From NCBI GenBank assembly GCA_000474255.1, contig BATO01000056.1, positions 1 to 42,349 of the forward strand: a DNA stretch of 42,349 nt, read 5' to 3'. Origin of the DNA: Aquipseudomonas alcaligenes MRY13-0052. Lineage in GTDB: Bacteria; Pseudomonadota; Gammaproteobacteria; Pseudomonadales; Pseudomonadaceae. The stretch's first letter is position 1. Each line of letters begins with the position of its first letter. The translations under genes and the position numbers were made by a program. Below, in pieces: positions 40,850 to 42,349 of this stretch. The notes under the pieces are model-generated. The model saw nothing but the letters and a program-made list of their open reading frames with translations. It did not search any database and was not told where the DNA came from.

Positions 40850-41638
40850 ATGCCTGCCGTACGACTCGCCGATGGCGACCTGAACTACCTGCTCGAAGGC
40901 CCGGCCGGTGCGCCGGTGCTGGTGCTCAGCAACTCCCTGGGCACCGACCTGCACATGTGGGACGCGCAGATCCCGGCCTTCACCGAACACGTCCGTGTGT
41001 TGCGCTACGACACCCGTGGCCACGGCGCCTCGCTGGTGACCGAAGGCCCTTACAGCATCGAGCAGAACGGCCGTGACGTGCTGGCCCTGCTGGATGCGCT
41101 GGATATCGCCCAGGCCTCGTTCTGCGGCCTGTCCATGGGTGGGCTGATCGGCCAGTGGCTGGGGATCCATGCGCCGGATCGCATCCAGCGCCTGGTGCTG
41201 TGCAACACCGCGGCGAAGATCGGCACCCCGGATGTGTGGAACCCGCGTATCGAGACGGTGCTGCGCGATGGCCAGGTGGCCATGGCGGCCCTGCGCGATG
41301 CCTCCATCGCCCGCTGGTTCACCCCGGACTTCGCCGAGGCGCAACCGGCCAAGGTGGAGCCCATCGTCGCCATGCTGGCGCAGACTTCGCCCCAGGGGTA
41401 CGCCGCCAACTGCGCGGCGGTGCGCGACGCCGATTTCCGCGAGCGACTGGGCGCCATCCGTGCGCCCACCCTGATCGTTTGCGGCAGCGGCGATGCGGTG
41501 ACCACGCCCGAGCACGGCCGCTTCCTGCAGGCGCACATCGCTGGCGCGGAGCTTGTGGAGTTCGACGCAGCGCACCTGTCCAACGTCCAGGCCGGCGAGG
41601 CCTTCACCCGCCGGGTGCTGGACTTCCTGATCGCCTGA
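40850..41638 (+). CDS. pcaD: 3-oxoadipate enol-lactonase
   Basis: A 262-residue alpha/beta hydrolase with Ser95 in CGLSMGGL, Asp215 in CGSGDAVTTPE and His242 in DAAHLSNVQ as the triad; LSNSLGTDLHMWDAQ carries the oxyanion region and YDTRGHG follows. It hydrolyses beta-ketoadipate enol-lactone, the point where catechol and protocatechuate branches merge, so it also serves the BenABCD route. Start ATG 40850 with TAGGAG upstream; the long frame upstream belongs to pcaB's shadow. Confidence 0.95.
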   Translation: MPAVRLADGDLNYLLEGPAGAPVLVLSNSLGTDLHMWDAQIPAFTEHVRVLRYDTRGHGASLVTEGPYSIEQNGRDVLALLDALDIAQASFCGLSMGGLIGQWLGIHAPDRIQRLVLCNTAAKIGTPDVWNPRIETVLRDGQVAMAALRDASIARWFTPDFAEAQPAKVEPIVAMLAQTSPQGYAANCAAVRDADFRERLGAIRAPTLIVCGSGDAVTTPEHGRFLQAHIAGAELVEFDAAHLSNVQAGEAFTRRVLDFLIA

Positions 41639-41665
41639 AGACCCCGGGTTAGCGAGGAACCACCG

Positions 41666-42061
41666 ATGGACGAAAAAGAACGCTACGAGGCCGGCATGCA
41701 GGTGCGTCGTGCGGTGCTGGGCGATGCCCATGTCGACCGCAGCCTGCAGAACCTCACGCCCTTCAACGAAGAGTTCCAGGAGATGATCACCCGCCACGCC
41801 TGGGGTGATATCTGGACGCGCCCGGGCCTGCCGCGCCACACCCGCAGCCTGGTGACCATCGCCATGCTCATCGGCATGAACCGCGAGGGCGAGCTGCGCC
41901 TGCACCTGCGCGCGGCGAAGAACAACGGCGTGACCCGCGACGAGATCAAGGAAGTGATCATGCAGAGCGCCATCTACTGCGGCATTCCAGCCGCCAATGC
42001 CACCTTCCACCTGGCCGAATCGGTGTGGGACGAGCTGGGCGTGGAATCGCTGCAGGACTGA
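41666..42061 (+). CDS. pcaC: 4-carboxymuconolactone decarboxylase
   Basis: A 131-residue all-helical protein: RYEAGMQVRRAVLGDAHVDRSL, PGLPRHTRSLVTIAMLIGMNREGELRLHLRAAKNNGVTRDEIKEVIMQSAIYCGIPAANATFHLAESVWDEL. This is the PcaC/CMD family at its usual stand-alone length (not fused to pcaD as in some bacteria). It turns gamma-carboxymuconolactone into the enol-lactone for PcaD. It follows pcaD by 27 bp and is closed by a strong terminator. Confidence 0.95.
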   Translation: MDEKERYEAGMQVRRAVLGDAHVDRSLQNLTPFNEEFQEMITRHAWGDIWTRPGLPRHTRSLVTIAMLIGMNREGELRLHLRAAKNNGVTRDEIKEVIMQSAIYCGIPAANATFHLAESVWDELGVESLQD

Positions 42062-42078
42062 CCCGCGAGCCATACAAA

Positions 42079-42113
42079 CGCCGCCCGGACCCCGCATCCG
42101 GGCGGCGCTTTTG
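42079..42113 (+). terminator. Rho-independent terminator of pcaBDC
   Basis: CGCCGCCCGGA and TCCGGGCGGCG form an 11-bp stem around a 7-base loop, followed by CTTTTG, 17 bp after the pcaC stop codon. Confidence 0.88.
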
Positions 42114-42166
42114 TGTGTGCGGCGTATCCCGTTCATGCACCAAGGCCACCGCCGCTGGTTGCACCT

Positions 42167-42349
42167 GTAGGGGCGAATTCATTCGCCAAGCAGGCCGCAG
42201 GGCTGCCCTCGCACCGCGTTCACCGGTGGCACCGCCTGGTGGATGAAAAGAGCGTCATCCACCCTACGCACCGGTGGTGTTTTTGATCGGGCGCGGTGGC
42301 GCAGCCCCCTGTGGGAGCGGCTTCAGCCGCGAAAGACCTTCCGCCGGCA
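42167..42349. repeat. Interspersed repeats at the window end
   Basis: At 42167-42189 is another copy of the GTAGGGGCGAATTCATTCGC element found at both ends of the benR-benA palindromic element. At 42239-42266 GGTGGATGA...TCATCCACCCTAC forms an inverted pair. At 42310-42334 is GTGGGAGCGGCTTCAGCCGC, a palindromic repeat widespread in Pseudomonas. No gene is visible after pcaC. Confidence 0.7.

Overview
The window is high-GC DNA from a gamma-proteobacterium of the Pseudomonadaceae. The grounds are a complete Pseudomonas-type benzoate cluster (benRABCD-benK-benE), protocatechuate genes with an IclR-type PcaR, a soxR gene with a canonical SoxR box facing a small monooxygenase-like gene (as in P. 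aeruginosa), AANAANAA motifs of the Crc/Hfq type at several catabolic start codons, and several interspersed palindromic repeat families common in Pseudomonas intergenic DNA. The species cannot be fixed; a lineage near P. resinovorans is only a guess. I see no rRNA, tRNA, CRISPR array, insertion sequence or phage gene.

Layout. 1-3.9 kb: a repeat-truncated gene remnant, then an ECF42-type sigma factor operon (YCII/DGPF protein, DUF899 protein, sigma factor with a TPR-like C-terminus, SnoaL-like protein). 3.9-5.2 kb: a minus-strand quinate/shikimate dehydrogenase and type II dehydroquinase pair. 5.3-6.2 kb: soxR and its divergent target. 6.3-10.9 kb: an orphan type 1 pilin, a LysR regulator, an HPP-CBS membrane protein with a terminator in its leader, a lipoate-ligase-like protein and a small zinc-ribbon membrane protein. 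11-15.2 kb: a Fur-box-controlled FecI/FecR/TonB-receptor set. 15.3-19.8 kb: three envelope genes (EptA-like transferase, methyltransferase, LTA-synthase-like enzyme). 20-21.9 kb: a small cytochrome c and a phenylacetaldehyde-dehydrogenase-like enzyme.

22-42 kb is a beta-ketoadipate super-cluster on the + strand: pcaQ, pcaHG, a ZapE/AFG1-like ATPase overlapping pcaG, pcaR, pcaK, then benR-benABCD-benK-benE, then pcaIJF, a repeat-filled gap, and pcaBDC. PcaH/G open the protocatechuate ring, PcaB, PcaC and PcaD give beta-ketoadipate, and PcaI/J and PcaF finish it to succinyl-CoA and acetyl-CoA. BenABCD converts benzoate to catechol, whose products join the pathway at PcaD; the catechol genes (catA, catB, catC) are not in the window. 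Quinate or shikimate could feed protocatechuate through the dehydrogenase/dehydroquinase pair if a dehydroshikimate dehydratase exists elsewhere.

Regulatory logic is unusually legible. Four paired PcaR-type boxes, each pair spaced exactly 19 bp, precede pcaR, pcaK, benR and pcaI. A PcaQ-type box overlaps the pcaQ stop codon upstream of pcaH. Two perfect BenR/XylS operators stand before benA. The benR upstream region resembles the pcaI promoter well beyond the operators, suggesting that the inserted benzoate block carries a copied PcaR promoter.
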